In this document: piece after piece, positions 5,249 to 5,291 of the stretch | Layout of the letters: each line of letters starts with the position of its first letter | Numbering within the stretch: position 1 is the first letter of the stretch | NCBI GenBank assembly: GCA_030637365.1 | Contig: DAOWGR010000062.1 | Coordinates: 1-5,291, forward strand | Source: Elusimicrobiota bacterium | Lineage (GTDB): Bacteria; Elusimicrobiota; Elusimicrobia; Elusimicrobiales; UBA9959 | Direction: 5' to 3' | DNA length: 5,291 nucleotides | Translations under genes and position numbers: made by a program | The notes under the pieces: model-generated | Seen by the model: only the letters and a program-made list of their open reading frames with translations | The model's database searches: none | What the model was told of the DNA's origin: nothing

Positions 5249-5291
5249 GGCGGTATTTGTACCCCACTTCACTGGCCCAAGGAAACGGGAA

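Noticed and set aside
5052..5267. Minus-strand open frame of 71 codons ending in VDGIRTRGLRLDRATC
   Set aside because: Its 3' part is the complement of tRNA-Asp; such VDGIRTR-type peptides are a well-known artefact of translating tRNA antisense. It also spans the inverted repeat and the terminator.

Overview
The window comes from an A+T-rich bacterial chromosome. It carries two complete protein genes, one protein gene cut by the left edge, and two tRNA genes. IspH points to the MEP isoprenoid pathway and so to a bacterium. Lys/Ile-rich proteins, tRNAs without encoded CCA, missing Shine-Dalgarno sequences and short-period tandem repeats between genes suggest an uncultivated lineage (Patescibacteria-like or Omnitrophota-like). 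That placement is a guess from style; no phylogenetic marker was compared.

Left half, minus strand: nadC (positions 1-730, C-terminus off the edge) lies downstream of uvrB (806-2803). They are separated by 75 bp that hold what looks like a separate nadC promoter. The same ~75-bp segment recurs upstream of uvrB (copies at 731-804 and 2804-2878, 35 of 43 bases identical over the gapless core). In both copies a TAAAAT -10-like hexamer sits exactly 6 nt before the ATG, so both mRNAs are predicted to start at the start codon (leaderless).

Middle: a 181-bp divergent spacer (2804-2984) separates uvrB from a plus-strand gene (2985-4703). The spacer holds one copy of that repeat, a 12-bp palindrome, an 8-bp-period array and a degenerate 7-bp-period array. 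The gene encodes a 572-residue fusion: a complete IspH (HMBPP reductase) followed by a polytopic membrane domain resembling UbiA prenyltransferases but lacking most of the catalytic aspartates. This is the most interesting protein here.

Right end: a hairpin and a degenerate tandem repeat follow the fusion gene. Then come tRNA-Val(TAC) and tRNA-Asp(GTC), each with its own promoter-like sequence. A perfect 18-bp inverted repeat overlaps the last two bases of tRNA-Asp, and a strong intrinsic terminator lies at 5211-5248. I see no gene or element in 5151-5210 or 5249-5291.

The protein genes are housekeeping (NAD synthesis, nucleotide excision repair, isoprenoid synthesis) and do not form one pathway. 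I found no defence, CRISPR or mobile-gene system. The unusual content is the fusion protein, the duplicated leaderless promoter segment and the 7-8 bp tandem repeats, one of which runs into the nadC reading frame.
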